Below, piece after piece: positions 34,313-42,274 of a stretch of DNA of 64,000 nucleotides. The notes under the pieces are model-generated. The model did not search any database. It was not told the origin of the DNA and was given only the letters and a program-made list of their open reading frames with translations. The stretch is from DATLMR01 sp964615905 (GTDB taxonomy: Bacteria; Acidobacteriota; Blastocatellia; UBA7656), in the NCBI GenBank assembly GCA_964615905.1, contig CAZTUB010000019.1, positions 62,001-126,000 of the forward strand, written 5' to 3'. Each line of letters starts with the position of its first letter. The first letter of the stretch is position 1. The position numbers and the translations under genes were made by a program.

Positions 34313-35509
34313 TTGATAGACAAGATTCAACAAGCTCTCAAAGACGCGGACCTCGACGGCTGGTTGTTCTACAGCTTTCGAGAAAGCGACCCAATTGCCG
34401 CGAATATCCTCGGCACAGGCGGCGACGGCCACATAGCCACGCGGCGATGGTTTTACCTGGTCCCTCGCGAAGGCGAGCCGACAAAGATCAATCACTCCAT
34501 CGAGCGGAGCGTGCTCGATCACCTGCCGGGCAGGAAATTGATATACCTGCCGTGGCAACAGCTTCACCAGCACCTTCGCGATTCGATCAACCAGACCACC
34601 AGCGAACGCGCGCCGCGCATCGCCATGCAGTATTCGCCCGATGCCGCGATACCTTACCTTTCCAGGGTCGACGCAGGGACGGTTGAGCTGATTCGCTCGT
34701 TCGGGGCAGAGATCATCTCTTCTGCCGACCTGGTACAGCAGTTCGAGTCGGCCTGGAACGACGAGCAACTCGCTATGCACGAAGAGGCGGCGCGCGGGCT
34801 TTATGAATCGGTCGATCTGGCTTTTAAGGAGATCGGTCGCCGCATACGAGCCGGGGAGCCGACCACCGAATTCGACATCCAAAACTTTATACTCGACCGC
34901 TTCGCCGAACGCGGGATGGTGAGCAAAGACCCGCCGATTGTCGCCGTAAACGGCAACAGCGCCATGCCTCATTACGAGCCGACGGCCGAGCATCATTCGC
35001 CGATTAAAGAAGGCGATTTCGTATTGATAGACCTGTGGGCGAAACTCGACCGTCCGAACTCCGTATACGCGGACATTACCTGGACCTCTGTTGTGGCGGA
35101 GTCTGTGCCCGACGAGGTAAACAAGGTCTTCACGGTGGTCCGTGACGCGCGCGACGCCGCGACAGATTTCGTCAAGCAGGCGTTCAACGAGGGTCGCCAG
35201 ATATTCGGCTGGCAGGTCGATGACGCCTGCCGAAAGGTGATTTTGGATGCGGGTTACGGCGACTATTTCATACACCGGACCGGCCACAATATTCACACGG
35301 AAGTTCACGGCAACGGCGCGAATATCGACAACCTCGAAACGAAGGATTCGCGCGCGTTGATACCACGGACCTGTTTCTCGATAGAGCCGGGCGTCTATCT
35401 TGAAGGCAAGTTTGGCGTGCGAAGCGAGATAGACGTTTACGTCGGCCAGCGGGAAGCGCGCGTGACCGGCGGCGAGCCGCAGCGCGAAGTCGTAGCGATC
35501 CTCGCCTGA
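34313..35509 (+). CDS. M24-family metallopeptidase (Xaa-Pro peptidase-like)
   Basis: 398-residue cytoplasmic peptidase. The N-terminal creatinase-like domain (about 1-150) is followed by the pita-bread catalytic domain. Metal ligands can be placed: Asp in FVLIDLWAK, Asp in YADITW, His in HRTGHNIHTEVHG, Glu in FSIEPGVYLEG and Glu in RSEIDVYV. Enzymes of this family cleave X-Pro bonds or related substrates. The start is TTG, seven bases after GGAGG, downstream of an excellent promoter. It is a single-gene unit, convergent with the next gene across two hairpins. Confidence 0.88.
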   Translation: MIDKIQQALKDADLDGWLFYSFRESDPIAANILGTGGDGHIATRRWFYLVPREGEPTKINHSIERSVLDHLPGRKLIYLPWQQLHQHLRDSINQTTSERAPRIAMQYSPDAAIPYLSRVDAGTVELIRSFGAEIISSADLVQQFESAWNDEQLAMHEEAARGLYESVDLAFKEIGRRIRAGEPTTEFDIQNFILDRFAERGMVSKDPPIVAVNGNSAMPHYEPTAEHHSPIKEGDFVLIDLWAKLDRPNSVYADITWTSVVAESVPDEVNKVFTVVRDARDAATDFVKQAFNEGRQIFGWQVDDACRKVILDAGYGDYFIHRTGHNIHTEVHGNGANIDNLETKDSRALIPRTCFSIEPGVYLEGKFGVRSEIDVYVGQREARVTGGEPQREVVAILA

Positions 35510-35558
35510 GCGAAAAGACGCGCGGGCACAGCGCCGTGCGTATGATAGAAGCGATTGC

Positions 35559-35586
35559 GGGCCGTCTCCCGAAAGCGAGACGGCCC
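35559..35586. terminator. Ten-bp hairpin between convergent genes
   Basis: Perfect arms GGGCCGTCTC and GAGACGGCCC around an eight-base loop, 50 bases after the M24 stop. It has no T-run; probably a terminator or RNA stabiliser for the plus strand. Confidence 0.55.
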
Positions 35587-35606
35587 ACAAAGAAAAATGA
35601 TAGATG

Positions 35607-35623
35607 CCTGTCGATTAGACAGG
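35607..35623 (-). terminator. Terminator of the linker-like gene
   Basis: On the minus strand CCTGTC-TAATC-GACAGG directly follows the stop (35625), then a T-rich stretch with TTTTTCTTT about nine bases on. Confidence 0.55.
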
Positions 35624-35624
35624 T

Positions 35625-36005
35625 TTAGCCTGGAACACGGTCGTCGCCGAACCTCCTTCTGTACTCCGCGCTATCGATGAACCCGTCGATAGCTGTTTTG
35701 AAACCATTCTCCGCTATCACGTTCGCCCAGCCGTCGACGACCTGCTGGCTCTCCGGCTCCCTGGCAAGAAAATGAAGATACAACAACCTTGCGGCCTGCT
35801 TCAGGGGCAGGGGCAAGATGAAGCGGCTGCGATATTCCTCTGATTTCCCGATGAGCCTGATTACCTCTCTAAGGGTTTTCTCGCCTCTATCAAGAAGCCC
35901 GGCCCAGCTAATCAACCCGGAATTATCGACCTCTCGTTCCAGGACCCTTCTGTAAACTTGCTTTATCGCTTCGGCTGCTTCTGCCGGATCCCAATTCTTT
36001 GGCAT
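35625..36005 (-). CDS. Phycobilisome-linker-domain-like small protein
   Basis: 126-residue helical protein. The whole length resembles the phycobilisome linker polypeptide domain of cyanobacterial rod linkers: AIKQVYRRVLEREVD at the start, EVIRLIGKSEEYRSRF in the middle, LLYLHFLAREPES, and the ending GFIDSAEYRRRFGDDRVPG, which matches the family's FG-x-x-x-VP end. No other phycobilisome genes or signs of phototrophy are here. Related stand-alone domains occur in non-phototrophs and may bind other proteins; DUF4214 is the nearest alternative family. AAGGAGATCGTC precedes the ATG. It is a single-gene unit. Confidence 0.75.
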   Translation of the reverse strand: MPKNWDPAEAAEAIKQVYRRVLEREVDNSGLISWAGLLDRGEKTLREVIRLIGKSEEYRSRFILPLPLKQAARLLYLHFLAREPESQQVVDGWANVIAENGFKTAIDGFIDSAEYRRRFGDDRVPG

Positions 36006-36162
36006 GACGATCTCCTTTCAAAAAACATAAGAGATATTCATTACATCTCACAATCTAGAGACGTATTTCAGGTCAAAAATTATTCAGGATTGTTTAGGCG
36101 GGTTCTCCCGCTGCCAAGGGTGGTTTCGCCACGCAATCGTCCGACACGATTGGGGAGCCCGG

Positions 36163-36603
36163 CTATAGCCCTCTGCTCTCGCCGGATGACTCGATGGGCT
36201 CCATGACGACCGCCGTGCCGTAGGCAAGCACCTCCGTCACCCCGCTCATCAGCTCCGTCGCGTCATACCGCATGCCGATTATGGCGTTCGCGCCTAGCTC
36301 GCTCGCGTGCTGCACCATTATCTCGAAAGCTTCTGCGCGAGTCGTCTCGCACAGTTTTGTGAAAGCGGTGATATTGCCGCCGACTATGGTGTGCAGGGTC
36401 CCGCCGAGCGTCCCGAAGATCGAGCGCGAGCGGACCGTTATGCCGCGCACGACGCCGAACGTCCTGACTACCCGGTAGCCGTCTATCGTAAAGGTGGTCG
36501 TCACCATGTGAGCCGGGAGCATATACCTTTGACTGATCTCGTAAGGCAGGTTGGTCGTAACGCTCTCCTTTACTTGCTCAAGCTCGTCGAGTCTGTTTTT
36601 CAT
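36163..36603 (-). CDS. YbjQ/UPF0145 family protein
   Basis: 146-residue protein of the YbjQ (UPF0145) family, unknown function. After an N-terminal helix, the core reads RTFGVVRGITVRSRSIF, then AFEIMVQHASELGANAIIGM and VTEVLAYGTAVVME, all standard for the family's pentameric beta-alpha fold. No signal peptide. AAGGAC is positioned nine bases upstream of ATG. It faces a heptamer repeat and the ispG promoter on its upstream side. Confidence 0.88.
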   Translation of the reverse strand: MKNRLDELEQVKESVTTNLPYEISQRYMLPAHMVTTTFTIDGYRVVRTFGVVRGITVRSRSIFGTLGGTLHTIVGGNITAFTKLCETTRAEAFEIMVQHASELGANAIIGMRYDATELMSGVTEVLAYGTAVVMEPIESSGESRGL

Positions 36604-36667
36604 GCCAAGTCCTTTACATTCGGGATCTCGAATAAGATAAACCGACTCGCGGCAGACCGCAAGGGAA

Positions 36668-36760
36668 GTGAACCGTGAACCGTAAACCGTGACAAGAAGG
36701 AAGAGGCGCGCGGTTTGGTACTGACCTTTGACTTGTCACGGTTTACGGTTCACGGTTCAC
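36668..36760. repeat. Heptamer inverted-repeat element, copy 2
   Basis: Perfect 29-bp inverted repeat. The left arm (36668-36696) is GTGAACC twice, GTAAACC, GTGACAA and G; the right arm is 36732-36760, and four more bases continue a further unit. The 35-base loop starts AAGGAAGAG and contains GCGCGCGG. It lies between the divergently read UPF0145 and ispG genes, ending six bases before the ispG -35 box. Confidence 0.88.
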
Positions 36761-36765
36761 GGTTG

Positions 36766-36795
36766 TTGCCTGCGGTACTCTTCGGCCGCTACAAT
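36766..36795 (+). promoter_or_regulatory. Sigma-70 promoter for ispG
   Basis: TTGCCT (36766-36771) and TACAAT (36790-36795) with 18-base spacing; the start codon is 36 bases beyond and AAAGGAG lies at 36818. Confidence 0.7.
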
Positions 36796-36830
36796 CCCAA
36801 TTGATTTCGTTTGCTTAAAGGAGCAATTTA

Positions 36831-38072
36831 GTGTCAAACATCAGGCGAAGGCAGACGGTCGCCGTAAATGTCGGCGGGGTGAGGGTCGGGGGCTTGAGCC
36901 CTATAGTCGTTCAGTCGATGACCAATACCGACACCGTAGACGTTGCCGCAACCGCGCTTCAGGTCGAGCAGCTCGCGCGCGCAGGCTCGGAGCTTGTGCG
37001 CATCACCGTCAACACGCGGCAAGCGGCAGCGGCCGTGCCTCACATTATCGAACGCCTCGGCGAGCGGGGCGTCACCGTCCCCGTCGTCGGCGACTTTCAC
37101 TACAACGGCCATATCCTTCTAAAAGAGTACCCTGAGTGCGCGCGCGCGCTTGCAAAGTATCGGATAAATCCCGGCAACGTGGGCCCCGGCCTGCACCACG
37201 ATAAGAATTTTCAGGCGATGATCGAAGTCGCGATTGAAAACGAGAGGCCCGTCCGTATAGGCGTCAACTGGGGCTCGCTCGATCAAGGACTGCTCACGCG
37301 CTTGATGGATGAGAATGCCGCGAAACCCGCGCCGAAAGCCGCGCGCGAGGTGATGCACGAAGCGGTTGTCGTAAGCGCCCTTGAGTCGGCTGAGCTCGCG
37401 GAGCGGTGCGGTTTGAAGCGCGACCAGATAATACTCAGCGCGAAGGTGTCGGAAGTGCAGGACTTGATCGCAATTTACCGCAACCTCGCGGGCCGCTCGG
37501 ATTACCCGCTGCACCTCGGCCTCACCGAAGCCGGTATGGGGAGCAAAGGGATAGTTGCTTCGACGGCGGCGATGGCCGTGCTGTTGCAAGAAGGGATAGG
37601 CGACACGATCCGCGTCTCGCTCACGCCGCGACCCGGCGGCGACCGCACCGAAGAGGTGATCGTCGCTCAACAGATTCTTCAGACCATGGGCCTCAGGAGC
37701 TTTTCGCCGCTCGTGACGGCGTGCCCCGGTTGCGGCCGAACGACTAGCACGCTCTTTCAAGAGATGGCCGAAGACATTCAAAACTACATACGCGATCAGA
37801 TGCCGCTGTGGCGGGAGAAATATATCGGCGTCGAAGAGCTTAAAGTCGCCGTTATGGGCTGTGTGGTGAACGGGCCGGGCGAATCGAAGCACGCAAACCT
37901 GGGCATCTCGCTCCCCGGAACCGGCGAAGACCCTCGCGCGCCTGTTTACGTAGACGGGCGGCTGCTTGTGACCCTGCAAGGGCCTTCGATAGTGCCGGAT
38001 TTCATGCGGATTCTCGACGAGTATATCGAGTCGCATTATTCTAGCAAAGACGACGCGGCCCTGCTCGTCTGA
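36831..38072 (+). CDS. ispG: 4-hydroxy-3-methylbut-2-enyl diphosphate synthase (IspG/GcpE)
   Basis: 413-residue [4Fe-4S] enzyme of the MEP isoprenoid pathway, converting the cyclic diphosphate to HMBPP. The start VAVNVGGVRVGG and PIVVQSMTNTDT, RINPGNVG, GVNWGSL, and the C-terminal cluster motifs ACPGCGRT and GCVVNGPGE are all present; three Cys plus one Glu should hold the cluster. Slightly longer than the ~370 aa bacterial norm. The start is GTG after AAAGGAG, behind a good promoter. A 38-bp palindrome follows the stop. Confidence 0.97.
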   Translation: MSNIRRRQTVAVNVGGVRVGGLSPIVVQSMTNTDTVDVAATALQVEQLARAGSELVRITVNTRQAAAAVPHIIERLGERGVTVPVVGDFHYNGHILLKEYPECARALAKYRINPGNVGPGLHHDKNFQAMIEVAIENERPVRIGVNWGSLDQGLLTRLMDENAAKPAPKAAREVMHEAVVVSALESAELAERCGLKRDQIILSAKVSEVQDLIAIYRNLAGRSDYPLHLGLTEAGMGSKGIVASTAAMAVLLQEGIGDTIRVSLTPRPGGDRTEEVIVAQQILQTMGLRSFSPLVTACPGCGRTTSTLFQEMAEDIQNYIRDQMPLWREKYIGVEELKVAVMGCVVNGPGESKHANLGISLPGTGEDPRAPVYVDGRLLVTLQGPSIVPDFMRILDEYIESHYSSKDDAALLV

Positions 38073-38081
38073 GAGGGTAGG

Positions 38082-38119
38082 CGCAGGGTGCGGCATCTGC
38101 GCAGATGTCGCACCCTGCG
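38082..38119. terminator. 38-bp near-perfect palindrome between convergent genes
   Basis: The two 19-base halves pair with a single G-U mismatch and no loop bases (CGCAGGGTGCGGCATCTGC is the left half). It sits nine bases after ispG and 14 before the convergent gene's stop, so it may terminate both. There is no T-run. Confidence 0.6.
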
Positions 38120-38132
38120 ATAATGGACCGGG

Positions 38133-38699
38133 CTAGGGTTTTTTCTCCGCCGGTTTTGCGTCGTGGTTGTGGTCGTCGTGGCCGTGTTCGCTCAGGAAGG
38201 GCACCTTCACTTCGGACGCTGCGCGGACTTTGCCGTAACGGACCTCGAACATAAAGCCGTCGGTGGCGTTTTCAGGACGCAGGTCGAAGCTCAGGTAGTT
38301 GACGCTCGGCCCGTCCATCGTCGTCTGTAAGTCGATGGCGTACTCGTTGCCGCCGCCCGACAGCAATAGCTTGTAGTTGTCGTTCGCGTCGAAGTTGAAG
38401 CCGAGCGAATATGAGCCCTTCGGCACTCTTAATTTGCCAATCACCACATCAAACTCCGTGTCGAGCTTGCCGATGGTCTTCCACACGCGATTGAAAGCCG
38501 CGAGCGCGCGCTCGTTCTTCCGGTTATTGAATGCGGTTTCGTTGAAGTGAAGCGACTTGTAGCTGATCGTAAGCTTGCCCGCTCCTTCGACCGTCATAGA
38601 GTGCGTGAAATCTCTTGAGACCGTGCGCGGGTCGTGCGCGCGCGCTGTTTGCGCGACAAACGCCACGACCAGCAACAGCATGAAAATGGTTCTCTTCAT
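38133..38699 (-). CDS. Exported DUF2911-like protein
   Basis: 188-residue exported protein: signal peptide MLLLVVAFVAQTARA, then a beta-rich domain with LTISYKSLHFNETAF and IGKLRVPKGSYSLGFNFD, resembling the DUF2911 family of periplasmic proteins with unknown function. The tail EHGHDDHNHD is His/Asp-rich and could bind metal. AGGAGA precedes ATG. It is convergent with ispG and divergent from the next gene, so it is monocistronic. Confidence 0.75.
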   Translation of the reverse strand: MKRTIFMLLLVVAFVAQTARAHDPRTVSRDFTHSMTVEGAGKLTISYKSLHFNETAFNNRKNERALAAFNRVWKTIGKLDTEFDVVIGKLRVPKGSYSLGFNFDANDNYKLLLSGGGNEYAIDLQTTMDGPSVNYLSFDLRPENATDGFMFEVRYGKVRAASEVKVPFLSEHGHDDHNHDAKPAEKKP

Positions 38700-38832
38700 A
38701 TTTTTTCTCCTGGATATATTATGCTTGCGCTAAATTCTGTGTGTCCGAGGTCAGAATTATATAACCTCTACACAGATGTGACAACGTGCAGTTATGATGT
38801 CCTGACGCCACTCCAGGCGTAAGATTATCAAT

Positions 38833-40206
38833 ATGGCCAAACCGATCATCATAAAGGGCGGGACCCTCATCACGGTTGACGAACATTTCCGCGTGCTCGA
38901 TGCCGACCTTATCATACGCGACGGGCGCATCCATCGTATCCGCGAGAGAAGCGGCGCAAGCAACGATACGGAAACGAGCGAATCGCCAGTCGATTCATAT
39001 GATGTTATAGACGCGAGCGGCTGCGCGGTGTTGCCGGGATTCATACAGACTCACATACACCTTTGCCAGACCTTGATCAGAGGGTTCGCCGACGATCTTA
39101 AGCTTCTGGACTGGCTCCGCCGCCGTGTGTGGCCGATGGAGGCAGCGCACTCGGCCGCGTCGCTTGCCGCATCGGCGCGGCTTGGCGTAGCGGAGATGAT
39201 TCGCGGCGGCACGACGACTGCGCTCACCATGGAGACCGTCAAAGATACGGAGGCGGTCTTTCGCGCGGTCGAGCCGACGGGGTTCAGGGCGATCATAGGC
39301 AAGTGCCTTATGGATAAAGGCGAAGGCGTTCCCCGCCGGATGATCGAAGACCCGGAGGAGGCGCTTGAAGAATCGCTCGCGCTTTTAAAAGCCTGGCATG
39401 GAAAAGCCGACGGGCGAATCCGTTATGCCTTCACGCCACGGTTCGCGGTAAGCTGCTCTCGCAAGCTTCTCGAATCAATCGCCGCTCTCGCAGATGAGCA
39501 CGGCGTCATCATACACACGCACGCGTCGGAAAGCCGCGAAGAGGTCGAGCTTGTCCGCAAAGAGACCGGGCTTGAGAACATAGAGTACCTCGATCAACTG
39601 GGGCTTACGGGGCCGCGCACGGTGCTTGCGCATTGCGTCTGGGCGATGGACGGCGAAATGGCGATCCTTGAAAAGACCCGAACCAGCGTTGCGCACTGCC
39701 CCTCTTCAAACCTGAAGCTCGGAAGCGGTATTGCGCCCGTTTCGGAGATGGTCACAAGAGGCATAAGGGTAACGCTCGGGGCCGACGGCGCTCCGTGTAA
39801 CAACCGGCTCGATATGTTGACGGAGATGCGCACGGCGGCGTTGCTTCAAAAGGTGAGGAGGGGCCCCGAATCGATCCCGGCGCGCCTGGCGCTGAGGCTT
39901 GCGACTATAGAGGCGGCGCGGGCGCTCGGGCTCGAAGGCGAGGTCGGGAGCATCGAAGAAGGGAAGCGAGCCGACCTGTTTGTCTTGAACCTGGACCGGC
40001 TCCATTTGACCCCGAGGCCCGATCTCGTATCGACAATAGTCTATGCCGCGGAACGTGCGGACATCGAGACGGTTCTGATAGACGGTCGAGTCGTTTTGCG
40101 CGACGGCCAGCTGAGCAACCTCGATGAAGCGGAGATATGCGCCACGGCTATGGACGAGAGCGCGCGGCTCGCCGAACGCGCAGGGATAGAGGCAGGTAAA
40201 CAGTGA
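38833..40206 (+). CDS. Amidohydrolase, MTA/SAH deaminase-like
   Basis: 457-residue metal-dependent hydrolase of the ATZ/TRZ group, closest in pattern to 5-methylthioadenosine/S-adenosylhomocysteine deaminase. Metal and substrate motifs are intact: QTHIHLCQT, IIHTHASES, LAHCVW and LGADGAPCNNRLDM. The N-terminal beta-sandwich (IIKGGTLITVDEHFRVLDA) and the C-terminal one frame the barrel. A GGTTT-like ribosome site is lacking. The TGA stop is in the first GTGACAA unit of the repeat that follows, so the last residues GKQ are encoded by the repeat boundary. Confidence 0.86.
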   Translation: MAKPIIIKGGTLITVDEHFRVLDADLIIRDGRIHRIRERSGASNDTETSESPVDSYDVIDASGCAVLPGFIQTHIHLCQTLIRGFADDLKLLDWLRRRVWPMEAAHSAASLAASARLGVAEMIRGGTTTALTMETVKDTEAVFRAVEPTGFRAIIGKCLMDKGEGVPRRMIEDPEEALEESLALLKAWHGKADGRIRYAFTPRFAVSCSRKLLESIAALADEHGVIIHTHASESREEVELVRKETGLENIEYLDQLGLTGPRTVLAHCVWAMDGEMAILEKTRTSVAHCPSSNLKLGSGIAPVSEMVTRGIRVTLGADGAPCNNRLDMLTEMRTAALLQKVRRGPESIPARLALRLATIEAARALGLEGEVGSIEEGKRADLFVLNLDRLHLTPRPDLVSTIVYAAERADIETVLIDGRVVLRDGQLSNLDEAEICATAMDESARLAERAGIEAGKQ

Positions 40207-40286
40207 CAAGTGACAAGTGACAAGTGACAAGAAGAAGAAAAGAACCCGCAGCCGCGTCTGCGCTATCATGTCACTTGTCACTTGTT
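40196..40286. repeat. Heptamer inverted-repeat element, copy 3
   Basis: The left arm is GTAAACA followed by four tandem GTGACAA units (40203, 40210, 40217, 40224) and G. The right arm, 40268-40286, is the inverse of about two and a half units. The loop begins AAGAAGAAAAG and contains GCCGCG. It supplies the stop codon of the upstream amidohydrolase gene. Confidence 0.86.
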
Positions 40287-40412
40287 CCGCTCTCCTGTTG
40301 ACTTGATCTGATGGGCTAACCTAGTATGGAAGTGGCTGATAGCGAGCAGCACAAAGGTGTAGCTTAAAATACCAGTCTCCCTTAAATCATTTCATACAGG
40401 CAGAGGAAAGCT

Positions 40413-40793
40413 ATGGGAAACTTCGGATGGACAGAGATCATATTCGTTCTCGTTATTGCGCTGATCATATTCGGCCCGCGCAAGCTGCCCGAACTGGGTA
40501 AGAGCCTGGGGGCAAGCCTTGCGCAGTTTCGCAGGGCGAGCGAGGATTTCAAGCGCACCTGGGAAGAGGAGGTCGAGACGGAGAAGCGCAAGCTCGAAGC
40601 TTCGATAACCTCTACAGAGCCTTTCTCGCCTGACACCGGCACGGTCTCGAAACAGGAATATGAAGCAGGCTTTCCCGATTCGTCCTACGACGGCGAGCCC
40701 GCCACGGTCGAGCCGGCCGCGAGCGCCGAAACGGTCAGCTCGAAAGTGATCGAAGGCGAGCCGTCCGGGGATACCAAGCGCGACTGGGCGTAA
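40413..40793 (+). CDS. tatA: Twin-arginine translocase TatA/TatB family protein
   Basis: 126-residue protein with one N-terminal helix (WTEIIFVLVIALIIFGP), then the family motif FGPRKLPELGKSLG and an amphipathic helix with charged coiled region (AQFRRASEDFKRTWEEEVETEKRK). The C-terminal part is acidic and disordered. The length lies between TatA and TatB, so the exact role is open. GAGGAAAG precedes ATG. With tatC 69 bases downstream it forms the Tat system, which would export ActB. Confidence 0.9.
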   Translation: MGNFGWTEIIFVLVIALIIFGPRKLPELGKSLGASLAQFRRASEDFKRTWEEEVETEKRKLEASITSTEPFSPDTGTVSKQEYEAGFPDSSYDGEPATVEPAASAETVSSKVIEGEPSGDTKRDWA

Positions 40794-40862
40794 AGGGCCA
40801 GTTGCCGTTCGGCGCATTTGTACTGACGAGCTTGGGCTTGGAGCAGATAGCTGTCGCCTACC

Positions 40863-41927
40863 ATGACTACCTACACAGACGATTACAAAACCGAGCAGGA
40901 GTTGGAAGAAGAGGGGGGGATGTCCTTCCTCGACCACCTGGACGAGCTGCGGACCCGTTTGATCCGCATAGCGATCTTTCTCTTTATAGCCTTTGCGGTC
41001 TGCTGGGCGTTCTCGGACAAGATTTATCACTTCCTTGAAGTCCCCGTGCGCGCGGCGATGCTCGAAGCCAAGCGCGAAAGCGGGTATTCTTTGCCCGGTA
41101 CGACTGTTACTCCGCTCGCGGACCTGGCGGACGGCACAGAGGTCACTTTTACGCTCCTGACGGACGCCAAGGTGGGCGAGGCGGTTATTCAAAACGGTAC
41201 GACGCTGAGGGTGAAGGTCCAGCGCGACCCGCAGGGGGTTCCGCAACTTATCACCACAAGCCCCTGGCTGCTCAACGACCAGACGGTCATAGCCGAAGGC
41301 TACACGATACCGCGCGACCTTTACCTGCCGTCGAGCGCGTTGCTCAGCCCCGACAACCGGCTGATAGTCGGAACGGTCCAGGGCGCGTTCAACCTCTATA
41401 TCAAAGTCTCTTTTTATGCGGCGGTCTTTTTCGGAGTGCCGTTTCTGCTCGCGCAGATCTGGGGGTTCGTCGCGCCCGGCCTCTACCCTCACGAGAAGAA
41501 ATATGCCGCGCCGTTTATCATAATGACGACCGTCTTTTTTCTGCTAGGCAGCGCGTTCGCTTACTACATAGCATTTCCGCGCGCCGCGTCGTTTTTGCTC
41601 GGCGTAGCCGCCGAGGGCAACCTCCGCCCGCTTGTCTCGGCGGACGAGTATTTCGACCTGATAATAACGATCATGCTAGGGCTCGGCGTCGTCTTCGAGA
41701 TACCGACGGTGACCTTTTTTCTGGCGAGGCTGGGGCTTATCACGCCGCAGACGTTGTTGAGATTCTGGCGGTTGGCGCTGATAGGCATCTTTATCATCGC
41801 CGCGCTGCTTTCGCCCACGACGGACGTACCGAACCTGCTCGTGTTCGCCGCGCCGATGATGATACTTTACGCCTTGAGCATCGGAATCGCGTGGTTCTTC
41901 TACCGCAAGCGGCGTGCTGAGCCTTGA
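40863..41927 (+). CDS. tatC: Twin-arginine translocase TatC with enlarged first periplasmic loop
   Basis: 354-residue TatC, about 100 residues longer than usual. The start GMSFLDHLDELRTRLI, helices, and the QIWGFVAPGLYPHEKK motif are standard. Between helix 1 (IAIFLFIAFAVCWAFS) and helix 2 (KVSFYAAVFFGVPFLLAQIW) lies an insertion of roughly 115 residues with LPGTTVTPLADLADGTEV and TLRVKVQRDPQGVP, which looks like a beta-rich folded unit in the periplasm. An alternative start at 40920 has a better ribosome site (GAAGAGGGGGG). Confidence 0.94.
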   Translation: MTTYTDDYKTEQELEEEGGMSFLDHLDELRTRLIRIAIFLFIAFAVCWAFSDKIYHFLEVPVRAAMLEAKRESGYSLPGTTVTPLADLADGTEVTFTLLTDAKVGEAVIQNGTTLRVKVQRDPQGVPQLITTSPWLLNDQTVIAEGYTIPRDLYLPSSALLSPDNRLIVGTVQGAFNLYIKVSFYAAVFFGVPFLLAQIWGFVAPGLYPHEKKYAAPFIIMTTVFFLLGSAFAYYIAFPRAASFLLGVAAEGNLRPLVSADEYFDLIITIMLGLGVVFEIPTVTFFLARLGLITPQTLLRFWRLALIGIFIIAALLSPTTDVPNLLVFAAPMMILYALSIGIAWFFYRKRRAEP

Positions 41928-41989
41928 ATCGACAAAAGCTCGTAGACTGTGCGCAAGATTCGGTTTGAGGACCATTCAAAAGGTATGAT

Positions 41990-42125
41990 TCGGACTTCAG
42001 ACCTCAACCCCCGGCCATCTGGTAAAAGACCGGGGCGTCAGGCTGCGGCACACAACGATGGTGAGTAAAGCTTGCAGGCTGCCCGCCTGTGGCCGAATGT
42101 CTGGCAAGTGAGGTCTGAAGTCCGA
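41990..42125. repeat. 136-base element with 17-bp terminal inverted repeats
   Basis: The left arm TCGGACTTCAGACCTCA (41990-42006) and right arm (42109-42125) are perfect inverted repeats. Inside is a CCCCGG/CCGGGG hairpin at about 42010-42035, plus another GC-rich part (GCAGGCTGCCCGCC). It could be a structured RNA or a MITE-like insertion. It has no open frame of note, and it precedes the promoter. Confidence 0.6.
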
Positions 42126-42163
42126 CTTGCGTACAAGCGTCTGCGACAGGCAAAAGCTGGAGC

Positions 42164-42193
42164 TTGACCGTTTGGAACAAGCCCGCGTAAACT
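42164..42193 (+). promoter_or_regulatory. Sigma-70 type promoter for the GWxTD gene
   Basis: TTGACC (42164-42169) and TAAACT (42188-42193) with 18-base spacing, 81 bases before the ATG start. Confidence 0.55.
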
Positions 42194-42274
42194 ATAAAGT
42201 CAAATTTGCCAGAATTAAGATTGCCTTTGGACCCCCAGGATAACTTGGCCGTGTTTCGGAAAGGAGTAGCTGTT

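Larger units (their letters stand above)
41928..42274. other. Intergenic region before the GWxTD gene
   Basis: About 350 bases without a gene. It contains the 136-base inverted-repeat element at 41990-42125 and a promoter at 42164-42193. Nothing else is recognised. Confidence 0.6.
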
